Origin: Allolobophora icterica
Lineage: Eukaryota; Annelida; Clitellata; Crassiclitellata; Lumbricidae
DNA: 64,000 bases
Assembly: GCA_963556255.1 (NCBI GenBank)
Contig: OY744606.1
Span: forward strand, 73,818,736 to 73,882,735
Direction: 5' to 3'
Both the position numbers and the translations under genes were made by a program. Below the pieces are notes generated by a model. The model was given only the letters and a program-made list of their open reading frames with translations. It had not been told where the DNA came from and searched no databases. The first letter of the stretch is position 1; each line of letters begins with the position of its first letter. Positions 47,690-58,471 of this stretch are shown one piece after another.

Positions 47690-48376
47690 TTGCAAATGTT
47701 TCAATGGTGCATTAGTTAGACACTGGACAAAAACATTAGAAACAGCAACAACTTCCTTGATGAATCCAAGTTTCCAGTGCTAACTAGTTCCAAAGTAAGT
47801 CCTCATTCGCAGAAAAGTTTGTAGGCAATTTCCGATTATGAAATTCTGTAATCCGATAAAACAATTCGTGCATGCGCAAACACAAAAATTAGGCTGATAC
47901 CAACTGTCCCAAAATATTTACATGACTACAGTACCGAGAACAGTGAAATTTACCCTGAAGTAAAGTCACATGTCCCTATCATTACAAGCAAGACTTAGCT
48001 TAATTGTTTAATTAATCACTCGACCAAGATCAGTTTACAAGTGTCTGCACAGCAATTTTCGTCTGCTGTGCTGGAACCCAGTTGCAGATAATGTATCCCA
48101 ACTGAGCCCTAGCATTTGACAATGACGTCAAGAAGATATCGACCAACATCCTTAATGACTGGTCGACCCTTGGGAGAATTCCATGTAAGAGCATCTGACA
48201 TGCAGGAACTCAAGAGCACAGAATATGTATAAAGAAGCATTACAATGCCGCTTACAAAAGAAAAGAGTAGAGCTCTGTGTAGGTGAGCCTAGACGGAGTC
48301 TTCTGCTGTCATAAATATATAAGTTGGTATTCTTGCATAAATTTTCCGAAAATAGTCAAAGTATTTCGTCGTCGAG
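47690..48376 (+). promoter_or_regulatory. Upstream module of gene 5
   Basis: Shared module with TATAAA at 48228-48233, 149 bp before the ATG. The CGACCAACATC...GACTGGTCG inverted repeat is present near 48140-48165. Confidence 0.7.
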
Positions 48377-48526
48377 ATGCCATTTATGTGGAGCGGCTTT
48401 GCAAGCGTTTCAGATACGCTCCAGTCACACCGTCACCACTTCAAGTACCTTCTCGTGGTTCCTTTCCTTGTGGCTTTTGCTGTGGCGTCCTACAAGATCG
48501 GACATTCGTCAAATGCACTGACAAGA
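48377..48526 (+). CDS. Gene 5 exon 1 (signal-anchor)
   Basis: Fifty codons ending NALTR, phase 0, donor GTAAGA. Confidence 0.82.
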
Positions 48527-51293
48527 GTAAGAATTTTTTTAAAGAATTGAACATCCACAAACCCCTATGTAACATTCTCACTGCATTAACTTTCTTGATA
48601 ATAGATCCACTGTCAAACCTATCGTTGCTATTTTGGTTGTGAGCGACGTTGTCTTTTTATTGGCGATCAGTAAACAAAAGCTTTTTAGGATAACACTGCA
48701 TTTTAGTACTTCACTTTTTCGGTTAGCATGTTGAGCTAACGTAACAGAATCAACACTGGTTTAACACTTCAACAGTGTCAACAACCAGCATAGAAAGAAA
48801 TTAAGCGTAGATGAGCTTTGACTTATTCTGAATATAATTAAAGCATTACTGATCAAGATCTCGTTTAAATAAATCAATTGTTATCAAATGAATCATGCAT
48901 TATTATCTCTTAAATTGGTGTTGGATATTGGGGTCCTAACAGCAGAACAGACGGTCTTATTGGGTTCGCCCTCTGTCTGACACGAAACTCAGTGATTTAG
49001 CAATGTAATGCACTATAATGAATGCACCATTTGTAATACACTATAAGGTGGGTTTCGAAAATTAATTTAGCCACCCATAGCAGCGAAATAATTTATCCCA
49101 GAAGAAATCTGTTTAAGAAGGATCGTCATTGTCAATCAAATCTTTTTAGGAATAATGGATGCACAAATGCGGATAGCCTTCCAATTAAAATCTAAAGCAT
49201 TAATGCAAGTCCATTTACGACCATCTGTGTTGATGTCTATAGCGTAAGTAATTTTATAAAAGCTGTGCACTCGAAATTGTGATAATTTCTATTTGTAAAC
49301 AGAATGAATTGGAAGATGCGGTGCTGCACAGGGACAGGCGTGATGTCACGGCGGCTCCTACACAATACGTAAAAACCACGAAGCAAGGTGAAAGTGGACA
49401 GCTTACAATAATATCTACAAGATGAACGTCACACTTCTCCTACCACAACATGTGCACCATACACCCAAAATACCCAAAGCTTAGCATTTAAGCACATAGA
49501 AAATGTGGTGTAATGTTATACAGTGTGATATACGTATATCGGTAAAACAATATAAGGTGGGTTATACATGTAATGATCATTTCCACGGTTTATAACGCGC
49601 TTTAAATACATTCATGCACAAATCCACATATCAATAAGTAAGTAAGTAAGTATATTCTTTATTTGACCAGTTGACGTAACGCACTCTGGTTTACATACAT
49701 ATCAGACAATTAAAACATTTAGAACATTATAACATAAGAACATATATTGCATGTATCTATGTATTCTCGAATGAATCAATCATTCGGAATTTATATAGCG
49801 CCCCTTAGAGATTGCTACTCAGAGGCGCTTTCAACCCAGGCCAAGCCGAAGAAAGTATTCTTGAACTGGAAATGAAACTGAGAGCAGGTGACGTCAAGCA
49901 GGTGTCGTTTTGCCAAAGGGATCCCGGTCCATGTTGGTCGACCAACGACAGAGAAAGATCAGCGCTGCATTGTAACAGTGTGGGCAAATGAGACTGTCAG
50001 GTCGCCATAGACAGAGGACGCAGAGACACAGGGCAGCAGAGTCCTTGTAGGTAGGATGTTACCGAGCCCTAGGGCACCTTCACACCAAGGACGTAACCCT
50101 AAGGAAGAAGAGCTGCTGGAAGGGGAGCCATTGCAGCACCACTAGCATTCTGACCCGTTAGGAAATTTTCAAACTGTTTGCCATTTTTAAATATATAGAA
50201 GATTGTTATCAACGCCAATAGATTCTTTTCGTTGACTGAAACCGTCATTTCTTAACAGGCAATTGTATTTGTACTTGTAATTACTAACTTCTATTGAGCC
50301 GGTGTCTAATGCACAAGGCATCAACCGATAGCACACCAAAACCAAGCCATAATCAGATCAATATCCAGAAGATCAGTCCGCAAGTCAGAGAGACAGCTTG
50401 CGGTGGATAGGCAATTTGAAAGAGGTAAGTTTCAAGTTGAGAGCCAAATGGCACATGCGACTGAGCAGAACTCAGAGACCTGTGTCTGTGCGCTTCAAAA
50501 AGTTCCAAAAAGTAGGTCCAGCAACCGAAAAGCTCGTTCACCAAAAGCAGTTCATGATTTAGGCATAACCTGAAAAATATAAACAGATACCCTTGTTGAA
50601 TAATGAAAAGGAGTCTGGGGAAAAAGAATTGATTTTAAGTATTGGGGCTGGCCAGAGTCTAACGCTTTATAAACCACGAATACTAATTTGAAACTAATTC
50701 TTTGCTGAACAGGAAGCCAAAACGAAGATTTAAGCACAAGTGGCGTTGTGTACACACGTTGGGGTCGCACAGAATGTCCAGAAGGAGTTGACACCGTATA
50801 CAGCGGAGTAACTGGAGGCTCCTTTTATGCTAATCACGGAGGAGGAGCCAATCCTCTTTGCCTTCCAATGAATCCACTTTGGGGAACCTACAACGAAGCC
50901 GTTGCGAAACTATCCACACTTTACGGAGCCGAATACGAAGCTCCATCAGGGTTTGACTTCAAAAACACTGGCGGTGCCTCAGCCCAAAATCACAATATTC
51001 CATGTGTCGTCTGCCACAGCAGAACAAAGAGCACTGTTCTTATGATTCCAGCCAGGAATCGTTGCTATGGAGACTGGAGTATGGAATACAGCGGATACCT
51101 GATGGCTGGCAATTCAGCTCATGCCGGACGTTCGCAGTTCATATGCATGGATGGAAGTCCTGAATCGGATCCTGCAGGATTTCGGGATGAAAATGGAGCC
51201 CTGTTCTACAACGTCGAAGGCGTCTGTGGATCTCTTCCGTGTCCTCCTTATGTTCCGCGCCGTGAAATAACTTGTGTCGTCTGCACAAAATAA
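48377..51293 (+). CDS. Gene 5: C4-like precursor with LINE-interrupted exon 3
   Basis: Exons 48377-48526 and 49303-49387 are normal (MPFMWSGFASVSDTL, GTAAGA donor; LHRDRR|D, GTGAAA donor). The ancestral exon 3 acceptor (TTTCTTAACAG, ending 50258) survives but is followed by LINE sequence and a stop after nine codons. The domain resumes at 50739 as SGVVYTRWGRTEC. An AG at 50711-50712 (TTCTTTGCTGAACAG) inside the LINE fragment gives an exon 50713-51293 that is in phase and open, adding about nine new residues (SQNEDLSTS) before the domain, for 271 residues in all. Exon 3 itself is intact: ten cysteines, GGGANPLCLP, PCVVCHSRTK, TCVVCTK end. Either an exonised acceptor rescues the gene or it is a very young pseudogene; RNA evidence is needed to choose. 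Confidence 0.72.
49303..49387 (+). CDS. Gene 5 exon 2 (furin-site linker)
   Basis: 85 nt; NELEDAVLHRDRRDVTAAPT and ends KTTKQG. Confidence 0.82.
49638..50200 (-). mobile_element. Two LINE 3' tail fragments in intron 2 of gene 5
   Basis: (GTAA)n plus TATTCTTTATTTGACC at 49638-49760, then the TATAGCGCCCCTTAGAG...CTCAGAGGCGC tail at 49774 onward. No coding sequence can be read with confidence. Confidence 0.6.
50259..50738 (-). mobile_element. LINE fragment inserted at the start of exon 3 of gene 5
   Basis: On the minus strand it encodes FWLPVQQRISFKLVFVVYKA, then the FSVAGPTFWNFL-type and QLETYLFQIAYPP tail blocks in different frames: a frameshifted CR1/L2-like reverse transcriptase C-terminus. 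The same fragment is at 34795-35600. It starts directly after the old splice acceptor and ends at the second codon of the domain exon. No clear target duplication. Confidence 0.85.
50713..51293 (+). CDS. Gene 5 exon 3 (C4-like domain, LINE-derived acceptor proposed)
   Basis: The conserved part is 50739-51293. The upstream boundary at 50713 is inferred from frame and acceptor quality; a weaker in-phase AG ends at 50727. Confidence 0.65.
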
Positions 51294-51442
51294 ATACAAC
51301 ATGACGCCTACTGTGCGACGAAGAATTGCATAGTCTGGCCTCAGAAATCGAACAATAGACACTTCGACGAGGCCTACGTAAACTAAGTTGAAAGACGATG
51401 AACAACACCTACATCAGCTTATGGAAGATATCCCGATGTTAT
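51294..51442 (+). other. 3' UTR-like flank of gene 5
   Basis: Closely matches the flank of gene 6 (58472-58620: CATGACGCCTACTGT, AAGTTGAAAGACGATGAACA), showing the recent duplication extends past the stop. Confidence 0.75.
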
Positions 51443-51993
51443 CAGTGATGGGCAATAGTTAACTAAAAAGTTGCTAACTTTTAGTTTAACTAAAAAAATT
51501 TAGTTAAGGATTAAGTTTAACTAAAATAAAATAGTTTAGCTAAAACAATAGTTTAACTAAAAAAATTAGTTGCTAACTAAAAAGTTTAACTAAAAAAATC
51601 AGCAATATGCAACTATTTTTTCACAATGAACATTGAACACTGTCAACAAAAAAACATTTTAACTCGGCATGGTTTTAGCAATAACAACCTGTGTTCTCAA
51701 ATTCATACACAACTTACAGTATGCCTGTAACTGTATGCTAGAACAGTACACATTGCATGGTTTGAAGGTGAAATTGTCTTGACGCTTTGCATTATTACAG
51801 TTTACTTAACTTCTGTTATTGTGAAAATGTTTGTCGTAAAAAGTTGGAAAAAGTTGGAAAAAGTTTAACTACTTTTTTTTAGTTTAGTTAACTAATTTCC
51901 AAAATCAGTTGCCAACTTTAGTTAAACTAAATTTTTTTAGTTGGAAAATAGTTTTAGTTTAACTAAAAAAATTTAGTTTAGTGCCCATCACTG
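51443..51993. mobile_element. hAT-like MITE, copy 2
   Basis: Same element as 14181-14735 (ends CAGTGATGGGCA). Perfect GATGTTAT duplications at 51435-51442 and 51994-52001. The homologous flank of gene 6 (about 58614-58625, CGATATTATAAGAATG) lacks it. Confidence 0.95.
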
Positions 51994-52001
51994 GATGTTA
52001 T

Positions 52002-53416
52002 TAGAATGTTTCAATTTGTCTAAATTATGTTATGTTCAGTGCATACATGTATTGCTACTCTGCTTCTGTTGAGCATATATTTGTTTTGACATTACTTTGA
52101 GTAGTATAATTAGTATTCCTATAATTAGTATGCCTATTTGTTACAAAATGGACAGATCACTAATAACTTAGATAGAAGCAGGAATTCTCAACAAACCTCC
52201 AAAGTCAACTCTTCGTGGGGAACCTAGAGCTGGGTTCTGCATGTATGCCGGAACTTCTTTTTGCTCATCGATGATTTTTGCCGTTATGACTTTAAAACGA
52301 TTTATATTAACGTAGACAAAGCTTTTGTGACGTACCTTCATTATGGAATGATCTTTCCACCGACTTGATAAATTCATTGAAAATAACTAGGCCTAGATAT
52401 ACGATTAATATAAAACGATTCTCATTGATATGTTTAACAGGAATGCGAGCAGTTGTAGCCTAATTACTTTATATTCAACAACGTAAACGACGATCACTTG
52501 GATTACACAGTGCAATGCTTAATTTTTTCTTTTTCTATGTGATTTTCATCATACTCTTACATGTGATATCAAACGAACTTGACAATGTAAAGTCGCCACA
52601 TTTTAACATTGCAAATAGGCCCGCAGACGAGTCCAAAGCGGCTCTCTCGCAAGGCATTACGTTGTTGATCGATTTCTTTCGTGCATTTGACTCTTGCAAA
52701 TCTGTATTGATTTAGTGCTTACCTTGAAGATTCAATAAATGGCTGTCATTAAATCAGTGAGAAAATTGCAGTTAACATGATTTTAAAGTTTTGATTGAGT
52801 TTTTAGAGGGCAACAGTATTCAAACACAATTCTACAGATAACCTTTGCGAACAGGTTTTATATCCACCCACGTGAGTTTAGGTCTTCTATAATACCGGTT
52901 TCCAAAAGCCCTGGTTGTGTGCCTCTTCTCGTCTAGTCACATCTTTAACGATATCGTAGGGCCAGCACTTTACATATAAATTTGCAGTTGGTGCTCTTTC
53001 GAAGCCAATCCTAATCTCGATCTTTCGCGATAGACCTCTCAAAACATAAAAATTATCCCCTTCCACTTATCCGTGACCTTAAATTCTTTTTATTCTTATA
53101 TCTTTTAGGTGTTCTTTTTCTATTTTACCGGGAGTCTAAGCCATATTTGGCGAACATAATTTTTGTGTATCGACGGGAACCCGGAAGTGGAACAGGCTGA
53201 TTGTCGCACCACGTCGAGAAATAACTTGCAAAGTAGTTCAAGAAAATTGAGAAATAAATTTGTATTGGACCTGCTTGAGAGCTTGCAAATATTTCAATAT
53301 TCAAAATTTCAAATGAATCGGTTAAAGTGCCTCGAATGTACGTGGGATGATATATCTCCACCGCATTAGCTTGTATTCAGGATGTACATTTTGCATCAAA
53401 GTTGCCCCATTAATTA
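52002..53416. repeat. Spacer duplicated at 59.1-60.0 kb
   Basis: No live gene. ACAAAATGGACAG-TCACTAA, GGAATGATCTTTCCA-CGA, and GATTCAATAAATGG-TGTCA recur in order at 59130-59700. AATAAA at 52734-52739 is conserved in the other copy (59660) and could end a long 3' UTR. Confidence 0.7.
53163..53240 (+). pseudogene. Exon 3 remnant
   Basis: TGTATCGACGGGAACCCGGA...GATTGTCGC corresponds to the CMDGSPESDPAGFR part of exon 3, joined by a deletion to CGTCGAGAAATAACTTGC, the RREITC part. A stop-free but meaningless frame. It is the counterpart of the relic at 46.5 kb. Confidence 0.7.
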
Positions 53417-53529
53417 GGTTGTAGGACATTTACCCCCCTGGACATATTCCCTCCGGACATATTTCCCCGGACAGTTACCCCTGGACACTACCCCCCGAAT
53501 CTCAGTAGGTAATTTTCCCCGGACAAATT

Positions 53530-54380
53530 CCCCCTCTGCGGATTTATGTATGTATGCATGTCTGTATGTACGTATGTCTGTATGTAAGTATATCTGTATG
53601 CATGTATGTATGCATATATGTGTGCATGTACGCATGCATGTATGCATGTATGTATGTATGTATGTATGTATGTATTTATTTAATTCCTGATATTTCTATA
53701 GCGCCTCTCAAAGTCAACTACTACTCAGAGGCGCTCCCGACTACAGCATTTGATACTGTGCCGGAATTTTCACGCCGAAGCGCCACGAGCAATTGCGAGT
53801 GAAGGACTTGCCCAAGGTCCGTACGCAGCGGCTAGAGTGGGATTCGAACCTGCAACCCTCAGGTCACAAGGCGCCGAACTTACCACTGAGCCACCACGCC
53901 CTACGATGTATGTGTATGAATGTATCCATGTATATATGTATGTATACATATATGTCTTATGTATGTATGTATGTGTGTATGTATGCATGTATGCATGGAT
54001 GCATGCATGTATGGATGTATGTATGTATGTCTGTATATATATGCCTGTATGTATATATATGAATGTATGTATGTATGTATGTATGTATGTATGTATGTAT
54101 GTATGTATGTATGTATGTATGTATGACATGTGCATGTATGTATCCATGTATGTATGCATGTACATATATATATATATGTATTATGTATGTATGCATGTAT
54201 GTATGTATGTATGTATGAATGCATGCATCTCTGCATGCATGCATGCATGTATGTATGCATGTATGCATGCATGTCTATATGCATGTATGTATGTGTGCAT
54301 GCATGTACGTATGCATGTATATATGTACGTATGTATGTATGTATGTATGTTGTATGTATGTATGTTATGTATGTATGTTT
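53530..54380. repeat. (ATGT)n microsatellite, two blocks
   Basis: 53530-53675 and 53905-54380 within the inverted-repeat element. Cys/Met/Tyr/Val frames across it are artefacts. Confidence 0.95.
53676..53905 (-). mobile_element. SINE-like repeat with tRNA-type B box
   Basis: The minus strand carries GGTTCGAATCCCAC (a Pol III B-box match, plus-strand GTGGGATTCGAACC at 53837-53850) and a TATAGCGCCTCT...AGAGGCGCT tail. Probably a tRNA-derived SINE sharing its tail with the LINE copies at 28380 and 46282. Confidence 0.7.
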
Positions 54381-54566
54381 TGATCGTTAAAACAGAGCTT
54401 TTTGTATGTTTGTATGAATTTTTCTTAGAAACAGAAAACTTTTTGTATGTTGCATTGAGGGGGGAATGTCCGAGTAAGGGGGGAAAGTGTCCGGGGGTAA
54501 CTGTCCGGGAAATGTGTCCGGGGGAATATGTCCAGAGGGGGTAAATGTCCGTTCACCCATTAATTA

Positions 54567-55233
54567 CACACTGGACCGTCAATTACTCCAGATGTTAGCA
54601 ACAACTTCCTTGTTCAACCCATGTTTTCAGTGCTATCTAGTTGCACAATAAGTCCTTATTCGCAGAAGAATTAGTAGGGAATTTCCGATGTGGATTCCTG
54701 TAATCCCCTGAAACATTTCTTTCGTGCTCAAACTAAAAATTTAGGCCGATGCGAATTGTACCAAAATGTCTACACGACTAGCTACAGTACAGAAGCCGGT
54801 GAAATTCCCCTGAAGTAAGGTCACATGTACCTATCAGTACAAGGAAGACTTAGCTCAATTAATCATTCGACCCAGATCAGTTTACCAAATGCTTGCAGAG
54901 GAACCCAGCTGCAGATAATTATATCCCAGTTTAGGCGCAGCATTTGACAATAATGCCAAGAAGATATCGACCAGCATCATCATTTGCTGGTCGACCCTTC
55001 AGAGATGAGACCAGCTGTTCTAAAATTCCCAGTAAGGCATCTGACATGCAGGAACTTAAGTGAACAGATTATGTATTAATAAGTATAACAATACCACTTG
55101 CAAGTTTGTGGAGGAAAAGAGTAGAGCCGCGTGGACGTGAGCCTAGACCAAGTCTACTAACTGAGCCTAATCTGCAGATCGACGTTGGTGCAATTATTTT
55201 CTGCAAACCGTCAAAGTATATTTGGTCGCTGAG
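54567..55233 (+). promoter_or_regulatory. Upstream module of gene 6
   Basis: Shared module; TATTAA at 55074-55079, 160 bp before the ATG. The inverted repeat TCGACCAGCA...TGCTGGTCGA is complete at 54967-54994. Confidence 0.7.
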
Positions 55234-55383
55234 ATGCCATTTATGTGGAGCGGTTTCTCCAGTATTTCCGATATGCTTCGGTCATACCGTCACCACTTAA
55301 AGTACCTTCTTGTGGTTCCTTTCCTTGTGGCTCTTGCTGTGGCTTCATACAAGATCGGACATTCGTCAAGTGCACTGACAAGA
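55234..55383 (+). CDS. Gene 6 exon 1 (signal-anchor)
   Basis: Fifty codons ending SALTR, phase 0, donor GTAAGA. Confidence 0.84.
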
Positions 55384-58300
55384 GTAAGAGTTTTTTTATT
55401 AAGAATCGGACTTACACAAAACTCCAAAGTAGCATTCTGATTGAATTTACTTTTTGATAATATATCCACTGTCTCACTTATCGATGATATGTTGGCTGTG
55501 AGAGGCGTTATTTTTTGTTTGTTTATCAGAAACCGATAACTTTGTAGGATGACACTACCTTTTAGTACTTCACCGATACGGGATACCAAGACACCAGACA
55601 CTCTGGCACATCTTATTTTGCAAACAGGTTGACGCCAGCTGCCGGCCCTGTCGAAATGGAAGGAGAGAGGAACTGCACGAAAAGCAGCATACTCACTCAG
55701 GTTTACCACTTTGTCCCGTTCGCATTTGAGACTCTCAGCCTAATCAACAGCAGTGGCATAATTATCACATAACATTAGGGGTCTTTTTCTATCTCGTATA
55801 ACACGTGATGCAAGAAACCATATAAAAATTATCGTTTTCAGTGCATGGCCATTACAATCCAACATTTCAGCGTCGTTGCGGTTCACGGCATATTTATCCG
55901 CCGGATTTTAACGAGTTCTAGCTGTCCCAGAATTCATTGTATTCTCCTGATATAGGCCGAGTCTTCAATTTCTGATAGATCGCATGCAAGTCAGAGGCTA
56001 AAAAACTTAAGCTAGTTCAAAAGTCTGAATGGCATTAAAAGCTACTCCACGCTTGTTTTGTTTGGAATCTTAATTTGTAAATCCACATTTTGTGAACTAA
56101 ACCCAGAAGCAATTCTTCAATCGCAACCACAGATCGCAAACCTTCAGAGTTTACACTTAATTTTGTCTTGTTTGATTTTCATTGCATTTCTTCAGCCCCG
56201 TTTCTAACATTAATTTAGAAGCGTAATTAAACAGTAGCTTCGCCTCGGTGAACCCAAAATATTATGCGATAAGAAAATAAACATAGGAAGCCATGACATA
56301 ATATAACACGAAAAAACATAACAAGATAAAACAAGCATAATATAACGTAACATAATATAACGTAATAGAACAGCACTGTTAAACGCAGCAACGAAATAAT
56401 TTGTCCCAATATAAGAAATCCTCTGCTTGGTATAACCGTTTCAGAAAGAGCGTCATTGTCAAAAGGGGCCCACCATCTTTTTAGGAATGATGGATGCTCA
56501 GATGCGGTTAACCGCCAAATTAAAATCTAAATCATTAGTGCTGGTCCTTTCACGCACTGTTACCCTCTGTATTAATCGTAATCGTAATCGTAATCTCCAA
56601 TTTTCTAAAGCGCCACTGTGAAGCTGAGCGCAAAGCACCAGCTTATTCACGAGCGCTGCGACGTATCCGAGGGGTTGTCCAGAAATCGATGTCCGTTGGT
56701 GGTCCGAGTCCGGTTGCCTGAAAGACCAAAGAGGGGCAGAGCAGCTGTTACGGAGGGTTTCGTTGAGGACGAGATAGCTTGGAAGGCAGAGGATCAAATG
56801 GATTAGGAAAGGAAATCTTGAAGAGATGAGTTTTCAGTTTGGAGTGGAAAGCCTGTGGGGGTGATGAGTAGAGGAGCCTGAGATAGATGACGATGAGTGA
56901 GTGCCGGTATTGGTGGAGGAACTGAGAAAATGCGGAATTCGGGAGGAAGTTCGTTCCAGAGTTGAGGTGCAGTGTGGGATATAGATCGGTTGGAGAACTT
57001 GATATTAATATCTATAGCGAGCTATATTTTGAAAAGCTGTCACTATTGTGATCATTTCTAATTACAAACAGAATGAACTGGAAGATGCGGTGTTGCACAG
57101 GGAAAGACGTGGTGTCAATACCTCCGAGATTCCTAGACAACATGTAAACAACATGAAGCAAGGTGAGTGGACAGTTTATGCTGCCTATATGATGAACATC
57201 ACACTTCTACGAACACAACATCTACACCTTACACCCACCAACTAACTATAAGCTTAACGCTCTATTTAGGCCCATAGAAACTATGCTGTAATGTTATGCA
57301 ATGTGATATACGTACATCGGTAACAATATAATTGAATTACAATGATCATTTCAACGGTTTTAAACCCACTCTAATAAATGTCTTCATACATGTATACATA
57401 CACATTGCCATACACGTGCCTTGACTTGCAATTCCCACATATTTCTTTCTCGACCTGGGTCCGGTACTTGGGAGTCATCCTGGACCAGGAACTTGAATTC
57501 ACGCGGCACATAAATTTTCTCTCCCGCAGTTGCTATTTCCAGCTCCGGCAACTCAAGGCAATCTCCCGTTCTTTGTACCCCGGTGCAGCTTCCACGCTTG
57601 TCCACGCATTTGTTGTTTCTCGATTGGACTACTGCAGTGCCATATATGACGGACTCTCGGCCTGCCGGATTGAGCCCCTGAATAAAATGCTGCGTACTGC
57701 CGCCCTCCTTGTAGGCCGCATTCCCAAGTTTTGCAGAGTGTCTGCGTATATATGAGGGATGTCCTCCACTGGCTTCCCTCACTTACCGATTCTCTGCCTT
57801 GGTCCGGCGGTGCTTTGAAGGCTTGGTCCCTCCATACCTGCAGGAGCTCTGCTGTCCCACCTCATGCTCGCAGCGCCGTTGCACTCTTCGTTAACTGAAG
57901 GCGTCATTTTTTAACAGGTAGCGTTGTGTACACACGTTGGGGTCGCACAGAATGTCCAGAAGGAGTTGACACTGTATACAGCGGAGTAACTGGAGGCTCT
58001 TGGTTTGCTACTCACGGAGGAGGAGCAAATCCTCTTTGCCTTCCAATGGATCCACTTTGGGGAACCTTCAACGAAGCCGTGGAGAAAGGATCCAAACTCT
58101 ATGGAGCCGAATACGAGTCTCCATCGGGGTTTGACTTCAAAAACGTTGGTGGTCGCACAGCCCACGATCACAATATTCCATGTGTCGTCTGCCACAGCAG
58201 AACAAAGAGCTCCATTGTTATGATTCCAGCCAGGAATCGTTGCTATGGCGACTGGAGTATGGAATACAGCGGATACCTGATGGCAGGCCATTCAGGGCAC

Positions 58301-58471
58301 AACGGTCGTACACAGTTCATATGCATGGACGGAAGTATTGAATCTGATCCTGCAGGATTTCGTGATGAGAACGGAGCTCTGTTCTACAACGTGGAAGGCG
58401 TCTGTGGATCTCTTCCGTGTCCTCCTTATGTTCAGCGTCGTGAAATAACTTGTGTCGTCTGCACAAAATAA
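55234..58471 (+). CDS. Gene 6: signal-anchored, furin-site precursor with C4-like domain
   Basis: Exons 55234-55383, 57072-57162 and 57918-58471 give 264 residues with consensus splice sites (GTAAGA, ACAAACAG, GTGAGT, TTTTTTAACAG). The anchor is KYLLVVPFLVALAVASYKIG; the convertase site is LHRERR|G, after residue 63, where the usual Asp is Gly; the linker is three codons longer than in gene 1 (NTSEIPRQHVNNMKQG). It contains an N-T-S sequon just after the site, a possible glycosylation position not seen in the other copies. Exon 3 has VYTRWGRTEC, GGGANPLCLP, PCVVCHSRTK, GVCGSLPCPP, TCVVCTK and is very close to genes 5 and 7. A LINE fragment in intron 2 ends about 30 bp before the acceptor without damaging it. 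Confidence 0.87.
56572..57000 (-). mobile_element. LINE 3' end in intron 1 of gene 6
   Basis: Minus strand near 57000-56930 reads FSNRSISHTAPQLWNELPPE, a reverse transcriptase tail; the plus-strand left end is CGTAATCGTAATCGTAATCT. A shorter copy is at 36083-36225. Confidence 0.72.
57072..57162 (+). CDS. Gene 6 exon 2 (furin-site linker)
   Basis: 91 nt; NELEDAVLHRERRGVNTSEI and ends NNMKQG, phase 1. Confidence 0.83.
57420..57880 (+). mobile_element. LINE reverse transcriptase C-terminal fragment
   Basis: Plus strand, in intron 2 of gene 6: VRYLGVILDQELEFTRHI, then FQLRQLKAISRSLYPGAA and HAFVVSRLDYCSAIYDGL, the conserved thumb region of CR1/Rex-like reverse transcriptases, followed by a frameshift and a DVLHWLP block. 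Well preserved, 5'-truncated. Confidence 0.88.
57918..58471 (+). CDS. Gene 6 exon 3 (C4-like domain)
   Basis: Acceptor TTTTTTAACAG; split codon G|GT; ten cysteines; stop TAA. Confidence 0.9.

Larger units (their letters stand above)
53417..54557. mobile_element. DNA element with long iterated inverted ends
   Basis: Flanked by a perfect CATTAATTA (53408-53416 and 54558-54566), a 9-bp duplication as in Mutator-like elements. Ends of about 100 bp are inverted (GGTTGTAGGACATTTACCCC against, in reverse, GGTGAACGGACATTTACCCC) and consist of repeated GGACA-(N)-TTCCCC motifs spaced about 17-18 bp. The interior is an (ATGT)n array plus a tRNA-like repeat; there is no transposase. Confidence 0.88.

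Noticed and set aside
53414..54544. Cys/Met/Tyr-rich frame of 264 codons and its shadows
   Set aside because: Reads through an ATGT microsatellite, a SINE-like repeat and the inverted ends of a DNA element; no codon constraint is expected.
57911..58291. Minus-strand frame of 126 codons (and its twin at 63571-63951)
   Set aside because: Exact antisense shadow of exon 3 in genes 6 and 7; duplicates simply because the exon does.
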